Below are positions 44,060-52,744 of a stretch of 64,000 nt of DNA, one piece after another. A model generated the notes under the pieces. It worked only from the letters and a program-made list of their open reading frames with translations. It did no database searches and was not told the origin of the DNA. Source of the DNA: Salinarimonas sp046292825 (GTDB lineage: Bacteria; Pseudomonadota; Alphaproteobacteria; Rhizobiales; Beijerinckiaceae); NCBI RefSeq assembly GCF_046292825.1, contig NZ_JBKBQG010000013.1, forward strand, positions 29,335 through 93,334, given 5' to 3'. The translations under genes and the position numbers were made by a program. Numbering within the stretch: the first letter of the stretch is position 1; the number at the start of each line of letters is the position of its first letter.

Positions 44060-44752
44060 ATGACCCTGAAGAAGACTCTCCTCGCCGCGAGCGCTCTGAC
44101 GCTCGCTTTCGCCGGTTCCGCCGCCGCCGAGATGTCGGCGCGCGCGACCACGGATCTCAACCTGCGCGCCGGCCCCGGCCCCGGCCACCAGGTCGTCGGC
44201 GTGATCCCCGCCGATGCCCAGGTGACGCTCGTCGGGTGCATCGAGGGCTCGCAATGGTGCCGCGTCACCTATGACGGGACGGAGGCCTGGGCCTTCTCCG
44301 CCTACCTGACCGGCGAGTTCGAAGGCGACCGCATCGTCGTCTCCGAGCGCATCGAGGCGGTCCCGCAGACCACCTTCGAGGGCGCCGGGACCGCGGCCGG
44401 CGGCACCGCCGGCTTGACGACGGGCGCGGTCGGCGGCGCGGTGATCGGCTCGATCATCGCCGGGCCGATCGGTGCGGCGGTCGGCGCCGTCGGCGGCGCG
44501 GCTGCGGGCGGCGTGACCGGCACGGCGGTGGGCGCGGCCTTCGAGCCGCCTCCGGAGCGCGTGCGCAGCTACGTCGTCGACAATCGCCCCGAGCCCGTCT
44601 TCCTCGAGGGCGAGGTCGTCGCCGGCGCCCGCCTGCCCGAGGTGGTCGAGCTGCGCCAGATCCCCGATTACGAATACCGCTTCGCGTATGTGAACGGCGT
44701 TCCGGTGATCGTCGAGCCGGCCGAGCGGCGCATCCTCTACGTCGTGCGTTGA
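44060..44752 (+). CDS. exported SH3-domain and DUF1236 protein
   Basis: A 230-residue protein with signal peptide MTLKKTLLAASALTLAFAGSAAA. Residues 28-85 form a bacterial SH3 domain (TTDLNLRAGPGPGHQVVGVI, WCRVTYDGTEAWAFSAYL). A Gly/Ala-rich hydrophobic middle resembling a glycine-zipper (GAVGGAVIGSIIAGPIGAAV) follows. The end is a DUF1236-like segment (PEVVELRQIPDYEYRFAYVN, VIVEPAERRILYVVR). This family is almost confined to Hyphomicrobiales; a cell-envelope role is likely but undefined. Confidence 0.85.
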   Translation: MTLKKTLLAASALTLAFAGSAAAEMSARATTDLNLRAGPGPGHQVVGVIPADAQVTLVGCIEGSQWCRVTYDGTEAWAFSAYLTGEFEGDRIVVSERIEAVPQTTFEGAGTAAGGTAGLTTGAVGGAVIGSIIAGPIGAAVGAVGGAAAGGVTGTAVGAAFEPPPERVRSYVVDNRPEPVFLEGEVVAGARLPEVVELRQIPDYEYRFAYVNGVPVIVEPAERRILYVVR

Positions 44753-44782
44753 CGCGCCGCACCTGCGGCTCGACCGTGAGAG

Positions 44783-44810
44783 CGGGCGGGGAGCGATCCC
44801 CGCCCGTTTC
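44783..44810 (+). terminator. rho-independent terminator after the DUF1236 gene
   Basis: A perfect ten-base stem, CGGGCGGGGA with TCCCCGCCCG, closes a four-base GCGA loop and is followed by TTTC. It sits 30 bp after the stop codon. Confidence 0.75.
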
Positions 44811-44880
44811 CCGTTGGGCCAGCGCGCGAGCGCGACCGTGCGACCGCGCGCCACATGGATTCCTATCGGCCGCTTCCGAT

Positions 44881-44900
44881 ATTTCAGAAAATCCTGAAAT
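44881..44900. promoter_or_regulatory. AT-rich inverted repeat ATTTCAG-N6-CTGAAAT before the cyd operon
   Basis: ATTTCAG and CTGAAAT are perfect complements around AAAATC, within a locally AT-rich stretch and 12 bp before the regulator's start codon. Flanking TTCCG and CCGGAA extend the symmetry loosely. It is a likely operator for autoregulation by the GbsR/MarR-type protein and control of the cydAB genes behind it. Confidence 0.6.
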
Positions 44901-44912
44901 TCCGGAAGAGCC

Positions 44913-45560
44913 ATGAAACTCCCCCCGCTCGTCCAGACCTTCGTCCTGCATTTCGGTGAGATGGGCTCCCGGTGGGGGATCAATCGCACCGTCGGGCAGA
45001 TCTACGCGCTCCTCTACGTCTCCCCGCAGCCTCTGTGCGCGGACGACATCGTGGAGGCGCTCGGGGTCTCGCGCTCGAACGTGTCGATGGGGCTGAAAGA
45101 GCTGCAGGCCTGGAATCTGGTGCGCCTGCAGCACAAGGCCGGCGACCGTCGCGACTTCTTCTCCGCCCCCGAGGACGTGGTCGCGATCCTGCGCACGCTG
45201 GCCGAGGAGCGCAAGAAGCGCGAATTCGACCCCACCCTCTCGCTCCTGCGCGAGACCCTGATGGAGGAGCCCGCCTCCGAGATCGAGCGCCATGCGCAGG
45301 AGCGCATGCGCGCCATGCACGATCTCATGGAGGAGCTCGGCGAATGGTACGAAGACGTGCGTGGCATCGAGAACGAGCGGCTGCTCGCCCTCGTGCGCCT
45401 CGGCTCGCGCGTCTCGCGCCTCCTCGAGATCGCCGACAAGATCCCCTTCGTCGGAGGGCGCCGCCGCCGTTCCGCCGAGGACGCGCAGGACGAGATCGCC
45501 GACGACGCCCCCCGCCGACCCGAGGCGAGCCGCCGGGACCAGACCTCCCGCGGCTCGTAG
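44913..45560 (+). CDS. GbsR/MarR family transcriptional regulator
   Basis: A 215-residue regulator. The winged helix-turn-helix covers residues 10-95 (GRINRTVGQIYALLY-like segment at 24-36, then DIVEALGVSRSNVSMGLKELQAWNLV). A helical C-terminal dimerisation part and a charged tail follow. GGAAGAG precedes the start. It lies 74 bp upstream of cydA in the same direction and right behind a palindrome, so it probably controls this quinol-oxidase operon. The signal sensed is unknown. Confidence 0.85.
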   Translation: MKLPPLVQTFVLHFGEMGSRWGINRTVGQIYALLYVSPQPLCADDIVEALGVSRSNVSMGLKELQAWNLVRLQHKAGDRRDFFSAPEDVVAILRTLAEERKKREFDPTLSLLRETLMEEPASEIERHAQERMRAMHDLMEELGEWYEDVRGIENERLLALVRLGSRVSRLLEIADKIPFVGGRRRRSAEDAQDEIADDAPRRPEASRRDQTSRGS

Positions 45561-45634
45561 CCCGCCAGGAACGGCGCCCCGCGCGGGCGTCGATGCGCCC
45601 CTCGGACCTTGTCGACCATCATGGAGCCCCCGCC

Positions 45635-47011
45635 GTGGAGACCCTCCTTCTCTCGCGCATCCAATTCGGCGCGAACATCACCTTCCACATCCTCTTCCCG
45701 ACGATCACCATCGCGCTCGGCTGGGTGCTGCTTTATTTCAAGCTCGCCTACGACCGCTCGAAGGACGAGGCGTGGATGGACGCCTATTTCTTCTGGGTGA
45801 AGGTCTTCGCCCTCACCTTCGCGCTCGGCGTCGTCTCCGGCATCACGATGTCCTTCCAGTTCGGCACCAATTGGCCGGGCTTCATGGAGCGGGTCGGCAA
45901 CGTGGCGGGGCCGCTCCTCGCCTACGAGATCCTCACCGCCTTCTTCCTCGAGGCGACGTTCCTCGGCATCATGCTGTTCGGCTTCCGCCGCGTGCCGAAC
46001 TGGGTCCATACGCTCGCGACCGTGCTCGTCGCCTTCGGCACCACGATGTCGGCCTTCTGGATCCTCGTCCTGAATTCCTGGATGCACACGCCGGCCGGCT
46101 TCGAGATCCGCGACGGCATCGTGCACGCGACCGATTGGTGGGCGATCGTCTTCAACCCGTCGATGCCCTACCGGCTCGCGCACATGCTGCTCGCCTCGGG
46201 GCTCACCGCCGCCTTCCTGATCGCGGGCATGTCGGCCTGGCGCTGGCTGCGCGGCGATCGCTCCGCCGCCGTGGCGAAGGCTCTGCGCACGGGCGTCGTC
46301 ATGGGCGCGCTCCTGATCCCCGCCCAGATCCTCGCGGGCGACCTGCACGGCCTCAACACGCTCGAGCACCAGCCCGCCAAGGTCGCGGCCATGGAGGCCA
46401 ATTGGGAGACGCGCGGCAACGTCCCCCTCGTCCTCTTCGCCCTGCCGGACCAGGAGGCGCGCGAGAACCGCTTCGAGCTCTCGATCCCGAGCGGCGCGAG
46501 CCTCATCCTCAAGCACCATCCCGAAGGCGTGGTGCCCGGGCTGAACGACTTCGTTCTCGAGGACGGCACCGTCATGCACCCCCCCGTCGCCCCCGTGTTC
46601 TGGGGATTCCGGATCATGGTGGGCACCGGCATGGCGATGCTCGCGCTCTCCTGGCTCGCCGCCTGGCAGCTGTGGCGGCGCGGGGGCGAGCTCCCGAAGC
46701 TCACGCTCTACGGCCTCGTCGGCATGACCTTCTCGGGCTGGGTCGCCACGGTCGCCGGCTGGTACGTCACCGAGATCGGCCGCCAGCCCTGGCTCGTCTC
46801 GGGCGTGCTGACGACGGCGGAGGCGGTCACCACGACCGGCGCCGGCACGGTGCTGACGAGCCTGATCGTCTATCTCGGGCTCTACGTGGTGCTGCTCGCC
46901 GCCTATATCGGCGCGCTCTACCACCTCGCCCGCAAGGCGGGGAAGGCCGCTCCCGCCGCCGCGCCGATCGCGCAGGGCGGCGAAGGCCTCGCCGCCAATC
47001 CCGCCCGCTGA
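45635..47011 (+). CDS. cydA: cytochrome bd-type quinol oxidase subunit I (CioA/CydA)
   Basis: A membrane protein of about 458 residues. GTG at 45635 is preferred to ATG at 45593 because GGAG lies eight bases before it and the protein then starts VETLLLSRIQFGANITFHILFP, as in the family. The conserved His ligands and quinol-loop motifs are visible: FHILFPT, WMHTPAGFEI, GLNTLEHQPAKVAAMEANWE and WYVTEIGRQPWLV. The Q-loop is short, as in cyanide-insensitive CioA oxidases. It oxidises quinol and reduces O2 at the inner membrane. Confidence 0.92.
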   Translation: METLLLSRIQFGANITFHILFPTITIALGWVLLYFKLAYDRSKDEAWMDAYFFWVKVFALTFALGVVSGITMSFQFGTNWPGFMERVGNVAGPLLAYEILTAFFLEATFLGIMLFGFRRVPNWVHTLATVLVAFGTTMSAFWILVLNSWMHTPAGFEIRDGIVHATDWWAIVFNPSMPYRLAHMLLASGLTAAFLIAGMSAWRWLRGDRSAAVAKALRTGVVMGALLIPAQILAGDLHGLNTLEHQPAKVAAMEANWETRGNVPLVLFALPDQEARENRFELSIPSGASLILKHHPEGVVPGLNDFVLEDGTVMHPPVAPVFWGFRIMVGTGMAMLALSWLAAWQLWRRGGELPKLTLYGLVGMTFSGWVATVAGWYVTEIGRQPWLVSGVLTTAEAVTTTGAGTVLTSLIVYLGLYVVLLAAYIGALYHLARKAGKAAPAAAPIAQGGEGLAANPAR

Positions 47012-47027
47012 CCCGAGGAAGACGGAC

Positions 47028-48041
47028 ATGGACGCCATTCTCATGGGCCAATCCTGGCTCCCCGTCGCCTTCGCCGCGCTCCTCGGCATCGCGATCCTCG
47101 CCTACGTCATCCTCGACGGCTACGATCTCGGGGTGGGCATCCTCACCGCGAGCGCGGCGGACGAGGCCCACAAGGACCGCATGGTCGCCTCGATCGGGCC
47201 GTTCTGGGACGCGAACGAGACCTGGCTCGTGCTCGCGGTCGGGCTCCTCCTCGTCGCCTTCCCCTTCGCGCAGGGCATCGTGCTGCAGGCGCTCTACCTC
47301 CCGGTCCTCGTCATGCTGGTGGGGCTCATCCTGCGCGGCGTCGCCTTCGACTTCCGCGCCAAGGTGGTGCCCGAGCGCAAGATCTGGTGGGATCGCGCCT
47401 TCTTCGCCGGGTCCCTCGTCGCCGCCCTCGCGCAGGGCTACATGCTCGGCCTCTACATCACCGGCTTCGAGCGCAGCGCGGCGAACGTCGCCTTCGCGAT
47501 CCTCACGAGCGTCTGCGTCGCGGCGGGCTACGCCTTCATCGGCGCGACCTGGCTCATCCTGAAATGCGAGGGCGCGCTGCAGATCCTCGCGGTGCGCTGG
47601 GCGCGCGGCACGCTGTGGCTCGCCGCGCTCGGGCTCCTCGCCGTCTCGGTGGTGACGCCGCTCGTCTCGGAGCGGATCTTCGAGAAATGGTTCACGTTCC
47701 CTTACGTGGTGCTGCTCGCGCCGGTGCCTCTCGTCACGATCGGCCTCGTCTTCCTCCTCGCCCTCGTGCTCGGCACCTTGCCGGCCAAGGGGGACCGATT
47801 CGCCTGGGTGCCGTTCGCGGGCGCGATCGCGCTGTTCACGCTCGCCTTCTACGGGCTCGCCTATTCCTTCTTCCCCTACGTCGTGCCCGACACCATGACG
47901 ATCTGGCAGGCGGCCGCGTCCGACGAATCGCTGATCATCATCTTCGTCGGCGCGCTCGTGGTGCTACCGGTGATCGCCGGCTACACCGCCTTGTCCTACG
48001 TGATCTTCGGCGGCAAGGCCACCGATTTGCGCTACGACTGA
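47028..48041 (+). CDS. cydB: cytochrome bd-type quinol oxidase subunit II (CioB/CydB)
   Basis: A 337-residue membrane protein starting 17 bp after cydA. Typical features are the first helix ending in ILDGYDLGVGIL, the motif GPFWDANETWLVL, and RGVAFDFRAK. It forms the oxidase heterodimer with subunit I. No cydX-like small gene is seen behind it. Confidence 0.93.
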   Translation: MDAILMGQSWLPVAFAALLGIAILAYVILDGYDLGVGILTASAADEAHKDRMVASIGPFWDANETWLVLAVGLLLVAFPFAQGIVLQALYLPVLVMLVGLILRGVAFDFRAKVVPERKIWWDRAFFAGSLVAALAQGYMLGLYITGFERSAANVAFAILTSVCVAAGYAFIGATWLILKCEGALQILAVRWARGTLWLAALGLLAVSVVTPLVSERIFEKWFTFPYVVLLAPVPLVTIGLVFLLALVLGTLPAKGDRFAWVPFAGAIALFTLAFYGLAYSFFPYVVPDTMTIWQAAASDESLIIIFVGALVVLPVIAGYTALSYVIFGGKATDLRYD

Positions 48042-48230
48042 GTGCGCTGCTCGAGACCCGCCGCCCGCTCCCGCCGCGCCGATCCGCCGCTCGGCGGGGG
48101 CGACATCGAAGTCTCGCCTGTGGTAGACATCGGGCTCGCGCTGCGATTGTCGGCACGATCCACCGGACCTGCACGGAAAGAGCGCAGTTTACCGGTGGAA
48201 CAACGTAGGTAGTCGGACGCAGCTGCCGAG

Positions 48231-48242
48231 TGTCGCGCGACA
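48231..48242. promoter_or_regulatory. 12-bp palindrome upstream of the heme oxygenase gene
   Basis: TGTCGCGCGACA is a perfect palindrome about 45 bp before the start codon, close to where a promoter is expected. Two ACAACGTA words flank it at about 48200 and 48240. A regulator site is possible; chance is not excluded in GC-rich DNA. Confidence 0.25.
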
Positions 48243-48287
48243 ACGTATGTTAGCCTTTTCGCGCACGCGATTCGAGCCGAGACGCAG

Positions 48288-48893
48288 ATGTCGAGCGAAG
48301 ACGATCCCAATCGCGGCCTCGCACGCCTCCTGAAGGACGAGACCCGCGCCGCGCATCTCGAAGCCGAGCGGGTCTTCGTGCGTGCGGTGAAGGAAGGCGG
48401 GCTGGACGCCGGTCCGGCTCATCTCATGGGCCTGAACGTCGCCCTCGTCGCCTGGCTGACGCGCGAGGCGCGAGCCGTCGCGCCGTCGCCCCTCGCCGCC
48501 GAGATCGCCGAATTCGTCGCGGTCGTCGACGCCGCCCGCGCGCCCGCGCTCGCGATGCCGCCGCTTCCGCCCGGGCCCGCGCTCGAGAGCGAGGAGGAGA
48601 TCGCCGGCGCCGCCTACGCCGTCTGCGGCTCGTTCCTGGGCGCGGCCGCGCTCGCCCGCGGATGGGGTACGGGATCGGTCCCGGGCTTTGCGGCCTTCTG
48701 CGCCGCGAGCGCGACGCTGGAGCGCCGTTGGCCCGCCTTTCGGCAGGCGCTCGACGCCTTCGGACGCGCGCATGCGGGCTGTGCCCAACACGCCGTGATC
48801 GGCGCCGAGCGCGCCTTCGCCTATGCGCGCGAGGTGGTCGCCACCTTGGGCGAGAGCCGGACGGCGATGCGCGCCGCGGAGCACGCCTCATGA
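48288..48893 (+). CDS. bphO: biliverdin-producing heme oxygenase
   Basis: A 201-residue helical protein of the bacterial heme oxygenase family. The proximal heme His is in LKDETRAAHLEAERVF, and the distal helix with its Gly pair corresponds to AYAVCGSFLGAAALARGW. It opens heme to biliverdin IX-alpha, the chromophore of bacterial phytochromes. The stop overlaps the phytochrome start (ATGA), the classical bphO-bphP arrangement, which supports both assignments. Confidence 0.85.
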   Translation: MSSEDDPNRGLARLLKDETRAAHLEAERVFVRAVKEGGLDAGPAHLMGLNVALVAWLTREARAVAPSPLAAEIAEFVAVVDAARAPALAMPPLPPGPALESEEEIAGAAYAVCGSFLGAAALARGWGTGSVPGFAAFCAASATLERRWPAFRQALDAFGRAHAGCAQHAVIGAERAFAYAREVVATLGESRTAMRAAEHAS

Positions 48894-51729
48894 CACGCAT
48901 CGCACCGCTCCCGCAGGACCATGTCGCGATCTGCGAAGCCGAGCCGATCACCACCCCGGCGCGATCCAGCCCTTCGGCGTCTTTCTCGCGATCGAGCCGG
49001 ACGGCGAGCGCATCGCCTTCGCGAGCGCGAACGCGCAAGGCGAGCTCGGCCGCGCGGCGGGGGACCTGATCGGGGCCACGCTCGGCGATCTCTTCCCGGC
49101 GGAGCCCCTTCTCAAGCTGCGCGAGCTGATCCGCGCGGAGCGCTACGCGCCGACCAATTTCACGAGCGTGGTCCTGCCGAGCGGGCGGATGGCGGACGCG
49201 ACCGTCCACCGGTCGGGCGCTTTCGTCCTCTTGGAGCTGATGCCGAAGGCGGCGGGCGATGCGGATCGCGAGGCGAGCCTCGCGGCTGCGGCGATCTCGC
49301 GGGCTCAGCTTCTCATCCAGGAGGTCCGGCGCGCGGCCGACCTCTCGGCCATGCTGACCGTGGCCGTCGACGAGATCCGCGCGCTGACCGGCTTCGCCCG
49401 CGTGATGGCCTATCGCTTCGATGACGACCATCACGGCGAAGTCGTCGCGGAATCGGTCGCGAGCGAGCTCGAGCCGTTCCTCGGCCTGCATTACCCGGCG
49501 ACGGACATCCCGTCGCAGGCCCGCCGGATGTATCTCCTCCAGCGGGTGCGGCAGATTCCCGACGTCGAGGCGGTGCCCGTCGACGTTCTGGGGGCGCCGA
49601 GCGGGAACGGCGCGGCGGGAGGGCCCTCCACCGGTCCGCGCCAGCTCGATCTGACCTATTCCGTCCTGCGCGCCGTCTCGCCCTACCACGTCGAGTACCT
49701 GCGCAATATGGGCGTGCGCGCCACCTTCGCGATCTCGATCATCGTCGAGGATCGGCTGTGGGGCATGATCGTGGGCCATCATGACGCTCCGCGCGGGATC
49801 GATTGCACGATGCGCGGCCTGCTCGATCTCGTCGGGCAGACGCTGTCGATCATGGTCGACATCCGCGGCACCGCCGACCGGCGCAGCCAGCTCGCCGCCC
49901 GCAATGCCGCCCTCGAGACGATCGAGGCGGAACTCGCGGATGCCGACAGCATCGGCGCCGCGCTTGCCGCGGTCGGCGACGAGCTCCTCGAAGTGATGGG
50001 CGCGGGCGGCGCCTATGTGCGCATCGGCGGAGCGCAGGCGACATTCGGGATGACGCCGCCGGAATCGATCTGCCGATCCGTGCTCGCGCGCCTCTCTGAG
50101 GGCGAGACGAGCCACGCGGCGCATGCCGAGCTCGGCGCCGTCGATACGGGGCTGGTCGTCTGGCGGACGATCGCGAGCGGGGCGGCGGCGATCTTCCTGC
50201 CCAACAATCCCGGCGACGGCATCGTCTGGTTCCGGCCGGAGCGCCGCCATTCGGTGGCCTGGGGCGGCGACCCGACGGCGCCGATCCACGTCGATCCGCA
50301 GACCGGGCGGCTCGGGCCGCGCCGCTCCTTCGCCAAGTGGGTCGAGATCGTGGAGGGCACGAGCCAGCCCTTCACGGCGACGGATATCGAGGTCGCGCAA
50401 CGCCTGCGCCGCGCGCTGATCACGAGCCTCCTGCGGATCTCCGAGGAGCGGCTGACCTGGGTGCGCAATTTCGATGCGCTGACCGGGCTCCTGCGTCGCG
50501 AGATCGCCGAGACGCGCCTGCGCCGAACCGTGGCCGCGATCGATCATGGCGTCGTCGGCGTGCTCCTCGTCGCCATCAATCGCCTCGGTGCGATCGCCGA
50601 GCGCTACGGCGTGCGGCAGGGCGAGCAGGTGCTCGTCGCCGCGGCTCGCCGGCTGCAGCAGACCATGCGCAAGGGCGAATTCTGCGCGCGCTTCGGCGAG
50701 GAGAGCTTCATGCTCGTCGTGCGGCGCGACGGCGTCGACGATCTGCGCCGGCTCGGCGCCGAAATCCTGGACCGCTTCCGCCAGCCGGTGCTGGAGGACG
50801 AGCGCGCGCTGACCGTCTCGGTGCGCGTCGGTATCGCCGTGCATCCGGGCGCATCGGCCGATCTTCTCGTGGCGACCGCGCTCGCGGCCGAGCGCGAGGC
50901 GGCGAAGGACAAGCGCGGGCGTTGGGTGCTGTTCGAGAGGCCTCCGGAGCGGCAGGCGCCGAGCGCCGCGGATTACGAGCTCGAGATCGCCCCCGCTCTG
51001 GCGCGCGGCGAGTTCCGTGCCGTGTTCCAGCCGATCGTTCGCCTCGCCGACGGGGTGACGGTGGGGGTCGAAGCGTTGGCGCGCTGGCGCAGCGCGCTGT
51101 TCGGCGACGTCTCGCCGGCTCTGTTCGTGCCCGCCGCGGTCGAGGCCGGGCAGATCTTCCCGCTGACCACGGCCATGCTCGACATGACCTTCAAGGCGAC
51201 GGGCGCGGCCCTGCGCGAGGGGCGGCTCGATTACGTCAGCGTCAATCTCGATCTGAGCCTGCTCGAGCGCCGCAGCTTTCCGGCGGTCGTGCTCTCTGCG
51301 CTGCACCGCAACGGCCTGTCGGCCTCGCATCTCGTGCTCGAGGTGACCGAAAGCGCGCTCGCCTCGGAGAGCGCCATCGCCGCCCTCGCCCAGCTCCGCG
51401 AGACCGGCGTGCGCATCGCCATCGACGATTTCGGGGTCGGTTATTCCTCGCTCGCCTATCTCAGCCGCATGCCGATCGACCTCGTCAAGATCGACAGGGG
51501 CTTCATCGCAGGCGCCGCCAGCGACGATCGGGGGGCGGCCTTGTTCAGCTCGATCGCGAGCCTGATCGGCTCGCTCGGCTTCGCGGCGGTCGTCGAGGGC
51601 GTCGAGACGTCGGTGCAGCAGGGGATCGCGATCGCCCGCGGCTGCGTATACGGCCAGGGCTTCCTCTTCTCGCGCCCGCTGGAGGCCGACGCCCTCGCCG
51701 CTCATCTCGCCGGCGACCGCTCCGGGTGA
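48890..51729 (+). CDS. bphP: bacteriophytochrome with degenerate GGDEF and EAL domains; N-terminus in a different frame (frameshift)
   Basis: The start ATG at 48890 gives MTRIAPLPQDHVAICEAEPI, with the N-terminal biliverdin-binding Cys. After codon 23 the frame is lost; from 48958 the next frame continues GAIQPFGVFLAIEPDGERIA and runs to 51729. Adding one base in CCCCGGCGCG (48954-48963) restores one protein of about 946 residues. Domains: PAS (20-120), GAF with the DIP motif (PATDIPSQARRMYLLQRVRQIP) and SPYHVEYLRNMGVRA, PHY (330-510), GGDEF with FGEES instead of GGDEF, and EAL (EALARW, LEVTES, IDDFGVGYSS, EGVET). Red-light control of cyclic-di-GMP hydrolysis is likely if the frame is intact. 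A sequencing error, a pseudogene and a shorter starting version are the alternatives. Confidence 0.82.
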
Positions 51730-51756
51730 AGTCCGGCAGGCGGACGATGCCGCGAG

Positions 51757-51850
51757 GGTTTCACGTGAAGGCGGCCCGCTTCTGCGGGCCGCAAGGGTTT
51801 CACGTGAAGGCGGCCCGCTCCAGCGGGCCGCTTGGGTTTCACGTGAAACC
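51757..51850. repeat. array of three parS-like sites in a 39-bp composite repeat
   Basis: GGTTTCACGTGAAGGC occurs at 51757 and 51796, and GGTTTCACGTGAAACC at 51835, exactly 39 bp apart. They match TGTTTCACGTGAAACA in 12, 12 and 14 of 16 positions. Between them lie two hairpins of the form GCGGCCCG, six bases, CGGGCCGC. The array lies between the convergent bphP and parB genes, so it could both bind ParB and terminate transcription. Confidence 0.75.
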
Positions 51851-51852
51851 TC

Positions 51853-52734
51853 TCAGCCCCGACGCAGCGTCTCGCAGAGCGCGTCGAGCTGCTCCAGGCT
51901 GGCATAGCGGATGCGCACCTCGCCGCCCGCGCCCTTCTGGCTTATGCTCACGTCGAGCCCGAGCGCATCGATCAGGCTCTGCTCCAGCGCGCGGGTATCG
52001 GCATCCTTGGGCGCCTTGCCCTTCCGGCTCGGCGCCGCCTCCGCTTCGCTCGCCTCGCCGCGGGCCAGCCGCTCGACGTCGCGCACCGTCAGGCCCTTCT
52101 CGACGATGGCCTCCGCCACCGCCTCCGGATCCTCGACGGCGAGGAGGGCGCGGGCATGGCCGGCGGTGATCTCGCCGGAGGCGAGCTTGTCCTGCACGCT
52201 CTTCGGCAGCTTGGTGAGCCGCATCGTGTTGGCGACGTGCGAGCGGCTCTTGCCGATCACCTGCGCGAGCTCGGATTGCGAATAGCCGAAATCGGCGATC
52301 AGCTTCTCGTAGCCGCCGGCCTCTTCGAGGGCATTGAGATCGGTGCGCTGGACGTTCTCGACGATCGCGTATTCGAGCGCCGTGCGATCGTCCGCCTCGA
52401 CGACGACGATCGGCACGTCGTGCAGGCCGGCGCGCTGCGCGGCACGCCAGCGGCGCTCGCCGGCGATGATCTCGTGGACGTCCTGCAGCCCGCGCAGCGC
52501 CCGCACCACGATCGGCTGGATGATGCCGCGCTCGCGGATCGACTGCGCGAGCTCGTCGAGATCGGCATCCGAGAAATGCTTGCGCGGATTGCGCGGGTTG
52601 GGGCGCAGGAACTCGATCGGCACGCGGCGCTGCCCGCGACCGCGATCGACGACGTTCATCTCGTCGCCCATGTCCCCGATCAGGGCGGCGAGCCCGCGTC
52701 CGAGACGCGGACGGTGCGCTGCTTCCTCGGCCAT
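51853..52734 (-). CDS. parB: chromosome-partitioning protein ParB
   Basis: A 293-residue CTPase and DNA-clamp protein. The ParB/Srx domain covers residues 35-125, with ENVQRTDLNALEEA following the CTP-binding GERRWRA segment. A helix-turn-helix covers 130-190 (SQSELAQVIGKSRSHVANTMRL), and the C-terminal dimerisation part ends in LEQLDALCETLRRG. ParB loads on parS sites and spreads over the origin region. It is the last gene of the mnmG-rsmG-parA-parB run, ten bases after parA. Confidence 0.96.
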   Translation of the reverse strand: MAEEAAHRPRLGRGLAALIGDMGDEMNVVDRGRGQRRVPIEFLRPNPRNPRKHFSDADLDELAQSIRERGIIQPIVVRALRGLQDVHEIIAGERRWRAAQRAGLHDVPIVVVEADDRTALEYAIVENVQRTDLNALEEAGGYEKLIADFGYSQSELAQVIGKSRSHVANTMRLTKLPKSVQDKLASGEITAGHARALLAVEDPEAVAEAIVEKGLTVRDVERLARGEASEAEAAPSRKGKAPKDADTRALEQSLIDALGLDVSISQKGAGGEVRIRYASLEQLDALCETLRRG

Positions 52735-52744
52735 GTCCGTCTCC

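Noticed and set aside
48424..51705. 1,093-codon - strand frame opposite the bacteriophytochrome
   Set aside because: Antisense to strong PAS-GAF-PHY-EAL coding; no recognisable motif.
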